Source: CAVYXZ01 sp965223835 (GTDB taxonomy: Bacteria > Chloroflexota > Anaerolineae > Aggregatilineales > Phototrophicaceae). From it: a DNA stretch of 64,000 nt. The stretch is taken from positions 1,984,001 through 2,048,000 of the forward strand of contig CBDCXQ010000001.1 in the NCBI GenBank assembly GCA_965223835.1. Direction: 5' to 3'. The notes under the pieces were generated by a model. The model was not told the DNA's origin. It ran no database searches and saw only the letters and a program-made list of their open reading frames with translations. The position numbers and the translations under genes are program-made. This document shows positions 43,083 through 51,565 of this stretch, in pieces. Each line of letters begins with the position of its first letter. Positions within the stretch are counted from its first letter, which is position 1.

Positions 43083-43915
43083 ATGTCTGATCGAATCGAC
43101 TCACACCAGCACTTCTGGCAGTATAATCCGGCGGAGCATGTCTGGATGTCGGACCAGATGGTGATCTTAAAACAGGATTATTTGCCACGCGATTTGGCTC
43201 CGTTGCTGAACGACACCAGCATTGATGGTACAGTGGCTGTACAGGCACGCCAGAACCTGCAAGAGACCGAGTGGCTGTTAACACTGGCAGATACCCATGA
43301 CTTCATTAAAGGAGTTGTCGGTTGGGTTGATCTCATAGCACCCGATGTTACGGCACATTTGGAACGATATGCTCGCCATCCTCGACTGGTGGGTGCACGG
43401 CATGTGGTACACGACGAACCAGATGTCCGCTTCATGTTAAATGATGACTTTCTGCGCGGACTTGACGAGCTAAAGGCTTTCGATCTGACCTATGATCTAC
43501 TCTTGTTTCCAAAGCATCTTCCGATAGCGGTTCAGGTGGTCCAACAATTTCCCGATCAACCGTTTGTTCTGGATCATATTGCCAAGCCACCAATAAAAGA
43601 GGGTGTCCTGGAACCATAGGAGCAGGATATTCGAGCAATCGCAGCGTATGAGAACGTCTATTGCAAGGTGTCGGGCATGGTGACGAAGCCGCATGGCAAG
43701 GGTGGCACCAGGTGGATTTTGTGCCTTACCTGGATATCGTGTTTGACTGCTTTGGCGTAGATCGCCTGATGCTTGGCAGCGACTGGCCCGTTTGTACGCT
43801 GTCGGGCAGTTACTCCCAGGTGCTGGAAATCGTCACCGAGTATTTGTCACGATTCTCAGACGCAGAGCAGGCCCAAATAATGGGCGGAAACGCGGCACAA
43901 TTTTACAAAATCTGA
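43083..43915 (+). pseudogene. Broken L-fuconolactonase-type amidohydrolase
   Basis: Metal-dependent amidohydrolase-2 family gene (RIDSHQHFWQYNPAEHVWM at the start, HxH metal motif; FVLDHIAKPP; RLMLGSDWPVC near the end), as in L-fuconolactone and L-rhamnonolactone hydrolases. It is interrupted twice. Codon 179 is TAG (43617-43619) exactly where relatives have Trp (EP-W-EQDIRAIA), one base from TGG. About 65 bases on, the frame slips by loss of one G near 43685: VSGMVT is readable in the first frame and EAAWQGWHQVDF in the next. Upstream it encodes 178 residues; downstream the C-terminal third stays open to 43915. Either a young pseudogene or sequence errors. It lies 17 bp after the fucose-dehydrogenase-like gene. 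Confidence 0.85.
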
Positions 43916-44622
43916 TCGACTTTCGAACGGACATTGGGACTGTTGATGGGTCTTGTCTAGGTTGCAACTGACAATGCTCTGTTAATAGGTATATTTAAGT
44001 TTTCTCAAGAATGCTGTTCGAATCGCTCTGTGATGATGTAGCTTAATGCTAATTTGCGTTGGGTGCGATTGCTGTGGTCCATAAGATACCGGAAGATTTA
44101 TGCACTAGCGTGAGCCTATGTGGCTGAGAGGCCACTGGCACGTTCGGCCTGTGGACGACCCCAGAAAAAAACCTCGGTGGGGGATTTGCCCAGGCACTCA
44201 TCGGTCGGCTCAAGCACACCGTCACCCCCAAGCCTGCCTGCAGAGCCTGATAGTTTCAGTTTCTGTACTGCTTGCCACGATCGAATGTTTGCGTGCTTTA
44301 TCGCCGCGTTTCCTTCGAGAATTTCGACACCGTTTTTTCAGGATATTGTGCTGCCCAACACATCATCTTTTTGTTATAGCCTCTGACACCACTTCCACAA
44401 CCTCATAGGGCACAGATAGTGGATGATCGAGTATTGCCCCAAAATCACCATGCAATGCAAAAGGCGATTACCTGCTGATCGTAAACAAAAACATGGTCAA
44501 CGATCTGACACGATAGATGTTAGCTGATTGGAATCTAGACACATCTCAGCAAAAAACGGCAGCCAAGCGTCCTGACATAGCGCGTCTGAGCAGAAAGCGC
44601 AATGCCCAGCAGACAATTGGGA
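43916..44622. other. Intergenic region without recognisable gene
   Basis: About 700 bp between the convergent broken lactonase and the importer ATPase gene. Open frames at 44118-44408 (plus) are Pro/Ser/Arg-rich, show no domain and no ribosome site. A short GDYLLIVNKN-like stretch near 44470-44500 hints at transposase debris but is too short to name. No tRNA or riboswitch could be supported. It probably marks the right border of the fucose locus. Confidence 0.5.
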
Positions 44623-45651
44623 CTATCTATTTTCAACGGTCATCCATTGTGAGATATTGGTGGACTCTGGCAATGGCGACTCATTATACAAGAAGCAGCT
44701 TGATGCACGATTATCGTCCACTTGGTATAACGGCGGTACTTTTGTCCAGCAATCATCCATCACATGCGGGCAACGATTGGCGAACTTGCAGCCACTACTC
44801 TTCCGTATAGCATCATTGGACTGCGAAACGTCCCCGCTTGCTTCCTGCTCCCAATCGCGTGCTGCCCTCATTTGTGGGATAGAGTCGATTAGTAACTGAG
44901 TATAAGGATGCTTAGGCTTCTTAATAACTTCTTCAACATCACCTACCTCCACAACTGATCCCTGATACATCACCAGGATATTCTCGCAGATCTGATAGGC
45001 GGTGGTCAGATCGTGCGTGACATAAAGCACTGAAATACTCAAATCACGATTGAGTATGCGGAGGCTCTCCAGAATGGTTGCCCGAAGGGATGCATCCACC
45101 ATCGACACCGGCTCATCGGCCAGGATGATGCGGGGTTTGATAAGCAAAGCACGCGCAACCATCACACGCTGGCGCTGTCCGCCACTCAATTGATGCGGGA
45201 AGCGTCCAAAAATCTCGTTTGGTCGCAAGCCGACTGTTTCAAGGGCTTCGGCAATTAAATTGCGTCCCGCTGATTTGGAATTTGCCAGACCAAATTTAGA
45301 AACCGCCTCAAAGAGTAAATGTTCAGCCTTGTAGAAGGGATTGTATACTCCAAATGGATCCTGGTAGATGGGTTGCACATCACGCAGAAAAGCCTTGCGT
45401 TCTTTGCGTGAAAGATTGCGCATATCTTTGCCCTTATACAGGACTTGCCCTGTCGTTGGCGAAGTAACGCCCAACAACAGACGCGATAGCGTCGTTTTAC
45501 CGCTGCCGCTCTCACCGGCGACGGCTGTCATTGAGGGGACATCATCTGAAATGGAAAAGGTAACATCGTCCACTGCAACTACCTTACGCTGGCTAAATCG
45601 GCTTCCACCGAATACTTTGCTTACATTTCTCAGTTCCAGAAGCGGTGTCAT
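44623..45651 (-). CDS. Opp/Dpp-type ABC ATPase (OppF-like), third system
   Basis: 342 residues, last gene of importer H. Walker A GESGSGKTT, signature LSGGQRQRVMVARAL, Walker B IILADEP, H-loop VTHDLTT. The oligopeptide-transporter C-terminal domain has Cys in GCKFANRC and DDC and a later CFLY. It differs from the OppF-like proteins of the other two Opp-type systems in its VFGGSRFSQRKVVAVDDV opening and divergent D-loop (PVSMVDAS). Overlaps the OppD-like gene by 4 bp (ATGA-type coupling). Confidence 0.93.
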   Translation of the reverse strand: MTPLLELRNVSKVFGGSRFSQRKVVAVDDVTFSISDDVPSMTAVAGESGSGKTTLSRLLLGVTSPTTGQVLYKGKDMRNLSRKERKAFLRDVQPIYQDPFGVYNPFYKAEHLLFEAVSKFGLANSKSAGRNLIAEALETVGLRPNEIFGRFPHQLSGGQRQRVMVARALLIKPRIILADEPVSMVDASLRATILESLRILNRDLSISVLYVTHDLTTAYQICENILVMYQGSVVEVGDVEEVIKKPKHPYTQLLIDSIPQMRAARDWEQEASGDVSQSNDAIRKSSGCKFANRCPHVMDDCWTKVPPLYQVDDNRASSCFLYNESPLPESTNISQWMTVENR

Positions 45652-46640
45652 GTGGTCGATTCCTGTTTGTATGCCTCATTTGTGTGGAGGTGACAGGCTA
45701 CGTGCCGTCCTTTATCCATTTGATCTAAACTTGGTTCAATCTCCGCACACACATCCATTGCATCCGGGCAGCGGGGGCGAAACAGGCAGCCAGGTGGTAA
45801 ATTGATAAGCGCGGGCGTGATACCCGGAATCCCAACTAGTTTCTCTCGTTTTTCTTCTAGGGTCGGCACACTATCTAGTAATAGCCGCGAATAGGGATGC
45901 AGCGGATTGGCTATCATTTGCTCCACCGGCTCTAGATCGACAAGCTTTCCCGCATACATTACGCCAACACGATCCGCAAATTGCGCAACCAGACCCATAT
46001 CATGCCCCACAAGAATTACTGAGGCATTCGTCTGCCTTTGCAGGCGGCCTAACGTCGCCATGACCTGGCGTTGCACCACTACATCCAGCGCGCTGGTCGG
46101 TTCGTCAGCAATAATGATTTCCGGGTTGAGGGCAGTCGCCGTTGCCATCGCCACGCGTTGCTTCATTCCGCCACTTAGCTCGTGGGGATACATTTGGGCG
46201 ACGGCAGGGTCCAAGCCTACTCGTGCTAGCATATCTCGAACCCGTGCCCGACGCTGACTTTTACTTTCCCTAAATCCGTGATCCTCCAACCCGTCGGTAA
46301 CTTGCTCGTCGATACGCATTATCGGATTAAGGGAGTTCATGGCAGCTTGCGTCACCAGTGCAATTTTGTCCAGGCGGGTGAGACGCATTTCCTCTTCGTC
46401 CAGCGAAAGTAGATTACGGCCATTCAGTATTATTTCCCCACTAACAATCTTTGCTGGCGATTTGAGTAATCGCATAATCGCCAGTGCCATCGTGGTCTTT
46501 CCGCTTCCAGATTCACCGACGAGAGCCAAACGCTCGCCTTTTTGAAGGGTAAAGCTTACACCGTTGACAGCCTTGACCTGCCCTGCGTCTGTATCATAAT
46601 AGACATGCAAGTTTTTAACCTCCAATACAATTTCTCCCAT
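45648..46640 (-). CDS. Opp/Dpp-type ABC ATPase (OppD-like), third system
   Basis: 330 residues. Walker A GESGSGKTTM, Q-loop VTQAAMNSLNPIMRI, signature LSGGMKQRVAMATAL, Walker B IIIADEP, H-loop VGHDMGL. The NSLNPI motif replaces the FSPLHTIGNQ pattern of the other two OppD-like proteins here, so this importer is a distinct subtype, nearer to systems labelled dipeptide/oligopeptide or cellobiose-type. Four-Cys C-terminus (GCLFRPRC...C...C). It shares one base with the permease gene before it. Confidence 0.93.
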   Translation of the reverse strand: MGEIVLEVKNLHVYYDTDAGQVKAVNGVSFTLQKGERLALVGESGSGKTTMALAIMRLLKSPAKIVSGEIILNGRNLLSLDEEEMRLTRLDKIALVTQAAMNSLNPIMRIDEQVTDGLEDHGFRESKSQRRARVRDMLARVGLDPAVAQMYPHELSGGMKQRVAMATATALNPEIIIADEPTSALDVVVQRQVMATLGRLQRQTNASVILVGHDMGLVAQFADRVGVMYAGKLVDLEPVEQMIANPLHPYSRLLLDSVPTLEEKREKLVGIPGITPALINLPPGCLFRPRCPDAMDVCAEIEPSLDQMDKGRHVACHLHTNEAYKQESTT

Positions 46641-47545
46641 TATGCCTTTCTCCTCAACCGTGGATTAGCCCATTCATCGAGGCCAAGCGATACCAGAAAC
46701 AGGGCAACAAACAGAAAAACTATAACGAAGATGGGGGGTAGCAGCCACCACCACCAGCCATTCAATAATGATCCGTAGAATATATTCCAGTAGATCGTCA
46801 TGCCCAGCGTGTTGGATTCAAACGCACCTAGCCCCAGCGCTTCCAGACCGATCGAGGCGAGAATGGCCCCCGCAACCGCTAACACAAAAGTAGAGATAAT
46901 ATAGGGCATCAAATTGGGCATCATTTCCTTGATGATGATCTCTGGATCACTCATGCCAGTGAAGCGTGCTACCTCGACATACGGGCTCTGTCTGAGTACC
47001 AGCACCTGAGAACGCATGATGCGTGCCGGATTGAGCCAAGATAAGGCGGCGACAATCAGTGCCATCATCTCAACCGTCATATCGCCTGGTACTGAAATCG
47101 CGATGATGACCAGTACCAGAAGCCCTGGTACCGTGCGCAATATGTCCACCATCGAGCTGACAGTCATGTCCACCACGCCGCCATAATAGACACTAAAGAA
47201 AGCCAACAAAGTGCCAACCGCCACACCGATAGTGCCCGCGATGAGGCCGATACGCAGTGTTTGCGGCGTGCCGATCACCATGACGGTCAGAACATCCTTA
47301 CCCTGTCGATCAGTGCCCAAAAAGTTGTCAGACGATGGTGGTTGCCGAGGTCTGTTTGCCATTGGTCGTGCATTGTCGGGATCGGTAAGAATAGAACCGA
47401 TAACGACAAATAGCAGTAGGGCCAAAAGCATCAATAAGCCGGCTAACAATGCCGGATTGCGCAACAGATACCGAAATGAGAATCGTCCCTTTCCAGAAAC
47501 TATCGGCTCGACCAAACTACTATCTGTTTCTACTGCGTGAGCCAT
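46640..47545 (-). CDS. Opp/Dpp-type ABC permease (OppC-like), third system
   Basis: 301 residues from ATG 47543-47545, with AGGAGAG straddling the end of the preceding gene; a longer reading to 47578 is rejected for lack of a site. Six membrane segments; the opening helix is NPALLAGLLMLLALLLFVVIG. The FLGTDRQGKDVLTVMVIGT motif lies before the core, and the EAA loop is YVEVARFTGMSDPEIIIKEMMPN. Normal OppC length, without the roughly 90-residue extracytoplasmic insert of 6314-7462 and 54530-55687. Confidence 0.92.
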   Translation of the reverse strand: MAHAVETDSSLVEPIVSGKGRFSFRYLLRNPALLAGLLMLLALLLFVVIGSILTDPDNARPMANRPRQPPSSDNFLGTDRQGKDVLTVMVIGTPQTLRIGLIAGTIGVAVGTLLAFFSVYYGGVVDMTVSSMVDILRTVPGLLVLVIIAISVPGDMTVEMMALIVAALSWLNPARIMRSQVLVLRQSPYVEVARFTGMSDPEIIIKEMMPNLMPYIISTFVLAVAGAILASIGLEALGLGAFESNTLGMTIYWNIFYGSLLNGWWWWLLPPIFVIVFLFVALFLVSLGLDEWANPRLRRKA

Positions 47546-47546
47546 C

Positions 47547-48554
47547 TTAGTCTCTCCTGTAACTGATGCGAGGGTCAAGGAACGGGTAAATCAGGTCGAT
47601 GATCAACATTGAGAGCGCGACAGTGAGAATGATCATGAAGACGATGCCCTGAATGACGAACCAGTCGAACCCGCGGATAGCACGGACCAGAACCGACCCG
47701 ACACCTGGATAGGCGAAAATAACTTCCACCAGCACGGCTCCGGAAATGATTGTTCCCAGCGACAGCGCTAACGCCGTAACTTGAGGAAGAATCGCATTGC
47801 GTATCGCGTAGCGGAAAAAAATGCGTCTCTTCTTCAGACCTTTGGCCTCAGCCTGAAGCATATAATCTTCACCCGCTACGGTGACCATCATAGATCGCAT
47901 ACCGAGCGCCCAGTATCCTACTTGGGCCAGGACGATTGACAACGCTGGAAGTATCGAATGCCGCAAGACCTCCATATAGAAGGCAAACGTTGGTGTCGGT
48001 AAGGTTGATGCACTATAGCCACCAAACAGCGGGAATAGCTGAAACTGAAATGCAAAGAGAAAAAGCAATAGCAGCGCCATCAAATAGTACGGCACTGCCG
48101 AAAAAACAAAGAAGGCAGGGAAAATATAATGTAAAAAGCGTGGTGCATTGCCGAAACCAATGAGCGCACCAACTAAGGTACCAATGGAGAAGCTTATCAG
48201 AACCGAAACAAGTAACAGACCAACCGACCAGGGAATGGCAGCCCACACCATGGATGAAACCGTTTGGGGAAAGAAGGCAATCGACTGGCCCAAGTCCAGG
48301 CGAAGCATCTGTTCCAGGTAGTTTAAGTACTGACGCCACAAAGGTAGATCAAGGCCGAACCTAGCGTTGTAGCCCGCCACAAATTCTTCCAGGCCTTCAC
48401 CCTCAACACTGACGCCCTGTGCCTCTAGTTGGATAAGCTTCTCTCGTATGGGATCCTGGCCGGACAGCCGCGGGAAGAAAAAGTTAAGTGTGATTGCCAT
48501 AAAAACGATCACAAAAAACTGGATCAGGCGTCTAACAACATACTCAAGGGTCAT
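47547..48554 (-). CDS. Opp/Dpp-type ABC permease (OppB-like), third system
   Basis: 335 residues. N-terminal helix RRLIQFFVIVFMAITLNFFFPRLSG; YNARFGLDLPLWRQYLNYL; EAA-type loop YMLQAEAKGLKKRRIFFRYAIRNAILPQ; ending IYPFLDPRISYRRD. It starts 162 bp after the binding-protein gene ends; that gap carries the strong hairpin at 48631-48664. It pairs with the OppC-like product. Confidence 0.92.
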   Translation of the reverse strand: MTLEYVVRRLIQFFVIVFMAITLNFFFPRLSGQDPIREKLIQLEAQGVSVEGEGLEEFVAGYNARFGLDLPLWRQYLNYLEQMLRLDLGQSIAFFPQTVSSMVWAAIPWSVGLLLVSVLISFSIGTLVGALIGFGNAPRFLHYIFPAFFVFSAVPYYLMALLLLFLFAFQFQLFPLFGGYSASTLPTPTFAFYMEVLRHSILPALSIVLAQVGYWALGMRSMMVTVAGEDYMLQAEAKGLKKRRIFFRYAIRNAILPQVTALALSLGTIISGAVLVEVIFAYPGVGSVLVRAIRGFDWFVIQGIVFMIILTVALSMLIIDLIYPFLDPRISYRRD

Positions 48555-48630
48555 AGTCCACCAATTGTTCCTAAATGAGGCTATTTTCAGTAATGACTAA
48601 ATTGATTTCCACGATTGCCAGCATAACAGT

Positions 48631-48664
48631 CAGCACGATCCAACTACCATGCTGGATCGTGCTG
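48631..48664 (-). promoter_or_regulatory. Strong hairpin between binding-protein and permease genes
   Basis: Perfect 12-bp stem CAGCACGATCCA (48631-48642) and TGGATCGTGCTG (48653-48664), 10-nt loop, starting 52 nt after the binding-protein stop. No T-tract on the minus strand. A 3'-protecting structure that keeps the binding-protein message more abundant than the permease message is the likely role. Confidence 0.65.
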
Positions 48665-48716
48665 GTTGAAAGTGCAACGTGTGCTATGCCAACTTCCACC
48701 TGGCGACCGGAGTCAA

Positions 48717-50423
48717 TCAGGCATCGGTTGGCTCTAGCTGCAACAAGATGTACGGGAATCCGGTATGCGGACTAATGCCGTTCATGTAGGGATTCGCGGT
48801 GGATGGGAAGTTTGTCCAATAGGTCGTATTGCGTCCCACCCGGTTGAAGAACTGGAACATCGGGATTTCTGGCAGATCACGTAACCAGATTGCCATCGCT
48901 TGATGTTCTAAATCGCGAACCGTTTCGATGTCAGCGGCTTGCTCCAGCTGTGCGACGACCGCGTCGTACTCCGGGTTTGAATATGCACTTCGATTCTGAG
49001 CACTTTCGGTTGTATACAATGCAAGTGTCTGGTAGATATCACCGGACTGCGAACCGTTATGTCCGAACAATGCACATTGGTAGGTCATGCCGTTCCAGCG
49101 GTCGCCGAAATCAGTCGGTTGTTCATAGCTTGAGTCGATACCATGCTGGCGTAAGGTTTCAGCTACCACCGGGCCGAGATCGGAAATCTGCGGGATGCCG
49201 ATGACTTCGCACGTAATCCGTTCGCCCGACGCATCGGCCCAGAACCCGTCACCGTCCTTGATATAACCGGCGTCAGTGAGGAGTTGATCGCCTTCGTCTG
49301 GATTGTAGCCGAGTAAGTCGTACTCTTGCCTCAGATCTTCCAAAGTGTCCATTGTTTCTTGGAGACCGGCATACGGCGGGAAGGGCCATTCGGCAATCAC
49401 AGCCTGGTTGTTGAACGCGAAGTCCATGATCAGTTCGCGATCGAGATAACGGTTGATGGCGTGGCGAACTTCTGCTTTACCAAGATGCGGGTCTCCGTTG
49501 TTAAGCCACAGCGATGTCGGCCACCAGGAGACCATGCCAAAGGGGCCTTCGCGACCGGTCCAGGTCGTGGCATTGGGGTTTTGTGCCAGCATCTGCTCAA
49601 CGACCTCGACCGTAACATCGTGGGTTTCATCGAGTTCATTGTTGATCAAGGCGGTGCCCTGCTGCTGACTGGTATCAATCACCACATAGGTCATACGCTC
49701 AACTGCTGGCAGTTCCTCGAAGCCGGTAGCACAGGCCCACCATTGGTCGCAGTCACGCACGCTGTCGATCACACGACGGCGCTCATCGGCGAAAACAACT
49801 CGCCAGGCACCTGTGGTAACGGGGCCAGCGCCATCATTCCATGCGGTGTACTCAGCCCAGTCCTTATCGTTCCAAACGTGTTCCGGCACGATGAAGGTAG
49901 CAGAGTCCCCTTTGGCTGCAACGACTTCGTTGTGGAAACGTGGTGAAGGTATGTTGAAATTGATCTTCACGGTCAAGTCATCAACGACTTCTGCTTCTTT
50001 GACAAAGACTGGATATACACCACCTCTGCGAACATTGCTGCCCAGGTCGCGCAAGGTGTTAAACGTATACGCTACGTCTTCAGCCGTAAATGGTTCACCA
50101 TCACTCCAGAACACGCCTTCGCGAAGGAAGTAAGTCAGTTCCGTTGCGTCTTCGTTATATTCCCAGCTTTCTGCCAGCCAGGGGTATTCATTGCCATTCA
50201 GGTTGTCGGCATAGGATAATGGTTCATAGAAGAACTGGATCAACTGCTGATGTGTACCACCGAGGTTGTAGGGACTCCACATATCACCAGCGTTAAATAG
50301 GGCAAAGTGCCCCGCGATGAACGTGCGATTCCGCGGTACTTCGTTTTCTTGAGCTTGCACGCCAACTAGCATGAGCGCAAGTATAGTAAAAACTAAAAAA
50401 GCTCTAAACATTTGATTTTTCAT
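48717..50423 (-). CDS. Family-5 ABC substrate-binding protein, third system
   Basis: 568 residues. Sec signal FRAFLVFTILALMLVGVQA followed by QENEVPRNRT; no lipobox. SBP_bac_5 core: LAESWEYNEDATELTYFLREG, FWSDGEPFTAEDVAYTFN, HAINRYLDRELIM. The segment EVPRNRTFIAGH is typical of binders near Dpp/Gsi and some cello-oligosaccharide systems; the LPxVxERLP motif of the other two family-5 binders is absent. First gene of importer H, transcribed from a promoter around 50657-50685, leaving a leader of about 225 nt. Ligand unknown. Confidence 0.9.
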   Translation of the reverse strand: MKNQMFRAFLVFTILALMLVGVQAQENEVPRNRTFIAGHFALFNAGDMWSPYNLGGTHQQLIQFFYEPLSYADNLNGNEYPWLAESWEYNEDATELTYFLREGVFWSDGEPFTAEDVAYTFNTLRDLGSNVRRGGVYPVFVKEAEVVDDLTVKINFNIPSPRFHNEVVAAKGDSATFIVPEHVWNDKDWAEYTAWNDGAGPVTTGAWRVVFADERRRVIDSVRDCDQWWACATGFEELPAVERMTYVVIDTSQQQGTALINNELDETHDVTVEVVEQMLAQNPNATTWTGREGPFGMVSWWPTSLWLNNGDPHLGKAEVRHAINRYLDRELIMDFAFNNQAVIAEWPFPPYAGLQETMDTLEDLRQEYDLLGYNPDEGDQLLTDAGYIKDGDGFWADASGERITCEVIGIPQISDLGPVVAETLRQHGIDSSYEQPTDFGDRWNGMTYQCALFGHNGSQSGDIYQTLALYTTESAQNRSAYSNPEYDAVVAQLEQAADIETVRDLEHQAMAIWLRDLPEIPMFQFFNRVGRNTTYWTNFPSTANPYMNGISPHTGFPYILLQLEPTDA

Positions 50424-50656
50424 GTCCTTGTCCTCAATATATGAAGCAGTTTTGCATTATTAACACATACTTGGCTTTTCTTCAATTTCCCGTAAGCTAC
50501 CTCCTCTATGTTAACTCCATGATACGCAGTTGCTATGCTTCAGGTGTAGTTCGCAATTTTCTGCCAAATAGGCTTCGCATTGCGCCTGAGTGCCTCTCGA
50601 ATATTTAGTAAGTACTAGTCTGTCAAAAATAGGGCATTTCAAATCCTAAATTATAA

Positions 50657-50685
50657 ATTTTATTTAATGTGTGATTGCTTGTCAA
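50657..50685 (-). promoter_or_regulatory. Promoter of importer H
   Basis: Minus strand: -35 TTGACA (50680-50685), 17-bp spacer, -10 TAAAAT (50657-50662). A second, weaker TTGACA-17-TATTCG pair lies further downstream on the same strand. The remaining sequence of 50424-50791 holds the divergent GntR promoter and no gene. Confidence 0.58.
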
Positions 50686-50716
50686 GAAGTGAACGTCTCG
50701 CTTCGATCAGGCTTTG

Positions 50717-50745
50717 TTGACAGTGAATTATTTAATTGGTATATT
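50717..50745 (+). promoter_or_regulatory. Promoter of the GntR-importer-sulfatase cluster
   Basis: -35 TTGACA (50717-50722), 17-bp spacer, -10 TATATT (50740-50745), about 47 bp before the GntR gene. The -10 overlaps the operator-like repeats at 50736-50755. Confidence 0.66.
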
Positions 50746-50755
50746 GGTATACGAA
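50736..50755. promoter_or_regulatory. Operator-like repeats, candidate GntR autoregulatory site
   Basis: Two TTGGTAT units, 8 bp apart, the second inside the near-palindrome TTGGTATACGAA (50744-50755). The TGGTATATT core is the same as on the minus strand at 19335-19347. It covers the -10, so the FCD-type GntR protein encoded next probably represses here. Confidence 0.55.
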
Positions 50756-50791
50756 ACATGAATTATTTTTTATAAATGATTGTGCAATTAG

Positions 50792-51493
50792 ATGCCACTT
50801 ATTGACCCTCAGCGGCTGAGCCACTTTGATCAAAAGCGCGTCCATCTGAAAGATCAGGTGACTCAATTTCTGCGCGATGAAATTGTCAATGGACAAATAT
50901 CTCCTGGAACCAAACTGGTTGAGCGAGAAGTGGCCGAATTATTCGGGATTAGCCGGGCACCCGCACGTGACGCTCTGATGGAACTTGAAAAAGAGGGTTT
51001 GATCGTCAGTAAACCAGACGCCCGCTATGTTATCACTCTGACTGAACGCGATATTCGTGAGCTGCATCAGGTGCGATTGTCACTGGAAGCGCTGGCAGTT
51101 GACCTGGCGACTCAACTGACCTGCACCGAAAATCAAGCTGCGCAGACCGCCGTACTTAAAAAAATGGAAATTGCCGTCGCCGACAATGATCACGCCGCCT
51201 TTGCACGCTCAGATTTGGCGGGTCATTCACTGGTCTGGCAGCAGGCCAACAACCATCATCTCGAACGCACACTCAGGTCGATGATTGGTCCGATGTTCAT
51301 GTTTATGGCGAATGCGGCTGAATATTATGATTGGCAGGAAACACTCGAACTCCACCGAGATCTTGTCCAATGTATCAATGCCGGCGATCGTCCGGCGGCT
51401 CAAGCCAGTATTGAGCGACACATGGCGAATTCCCGGGAGCGTGCAATTGGAGTCTTGAATGCCAGGAACAAAATACAATCCAATGGGAGCTAA
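50792..51493 (+). CDS. GntR-family (FCD) transcriptional regulator
   Basis: 233 residues. Winged HTH about residues 18-85 (LVEREVAELFGISRAPARDAL), then an FCD domain with RELHQVRLSLEALAVDLA, FARSDLAGHSLVW, LELHRDLVQ and IERHMANS; the Asp and three His are the usual FCD metal ligands. First gene of the plus-strand cluster, 72 bp before the importer binding-protein gene. It is also adjacent to the divergent importer H, so it may control both. A different subgroup from the FCD regulator at 13229, yet both sit beside a TGGTATATT-type operator. Confidence 0.92.
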   Translation: MPLIDPQRLSHFDQKRVHLKDQVTQFLRDEIVNGQISPGTKLVEREVAELFGISRAPARDALMELEKEGLIVSKPDARYVITLTERDIRELHQVRLSLEALAVDLATQLTCTENQAAQTAVLKKMEIAVADNDHAAFARSDLAGHSLVWQQANNHHLERTLRSMIGPMFMFMANAAEYYDWQETLELHRDLVQCINAGDRPAAQASIERHMANSRERAIGVLNARNKIQSNGS

Positions 51494-51565
51494 TATTGAA
51501 GGAGGTGCTCGACGCTACAAGCAGCAAATTATCGACTGATTTATGTGTATTTAAGGAGTCTTGAA

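Noticed and set aside
44115..44260. CTGAGA-containing GC-rich stretch, briefly suspected as a TPP riboswitch or tRNA-like gene
   Set aside because: The second conserved TPP block is absent, no T-arm consensus is present for a tRNA, and the neighbouring genes run the other way or are broken.
44465..44510. GDYLLIVNKN-like peptide resembling an ISAs1-type transposase motif
   Set aside because: Only about ten residues match, followed by a stop; too short to call a mobile element.
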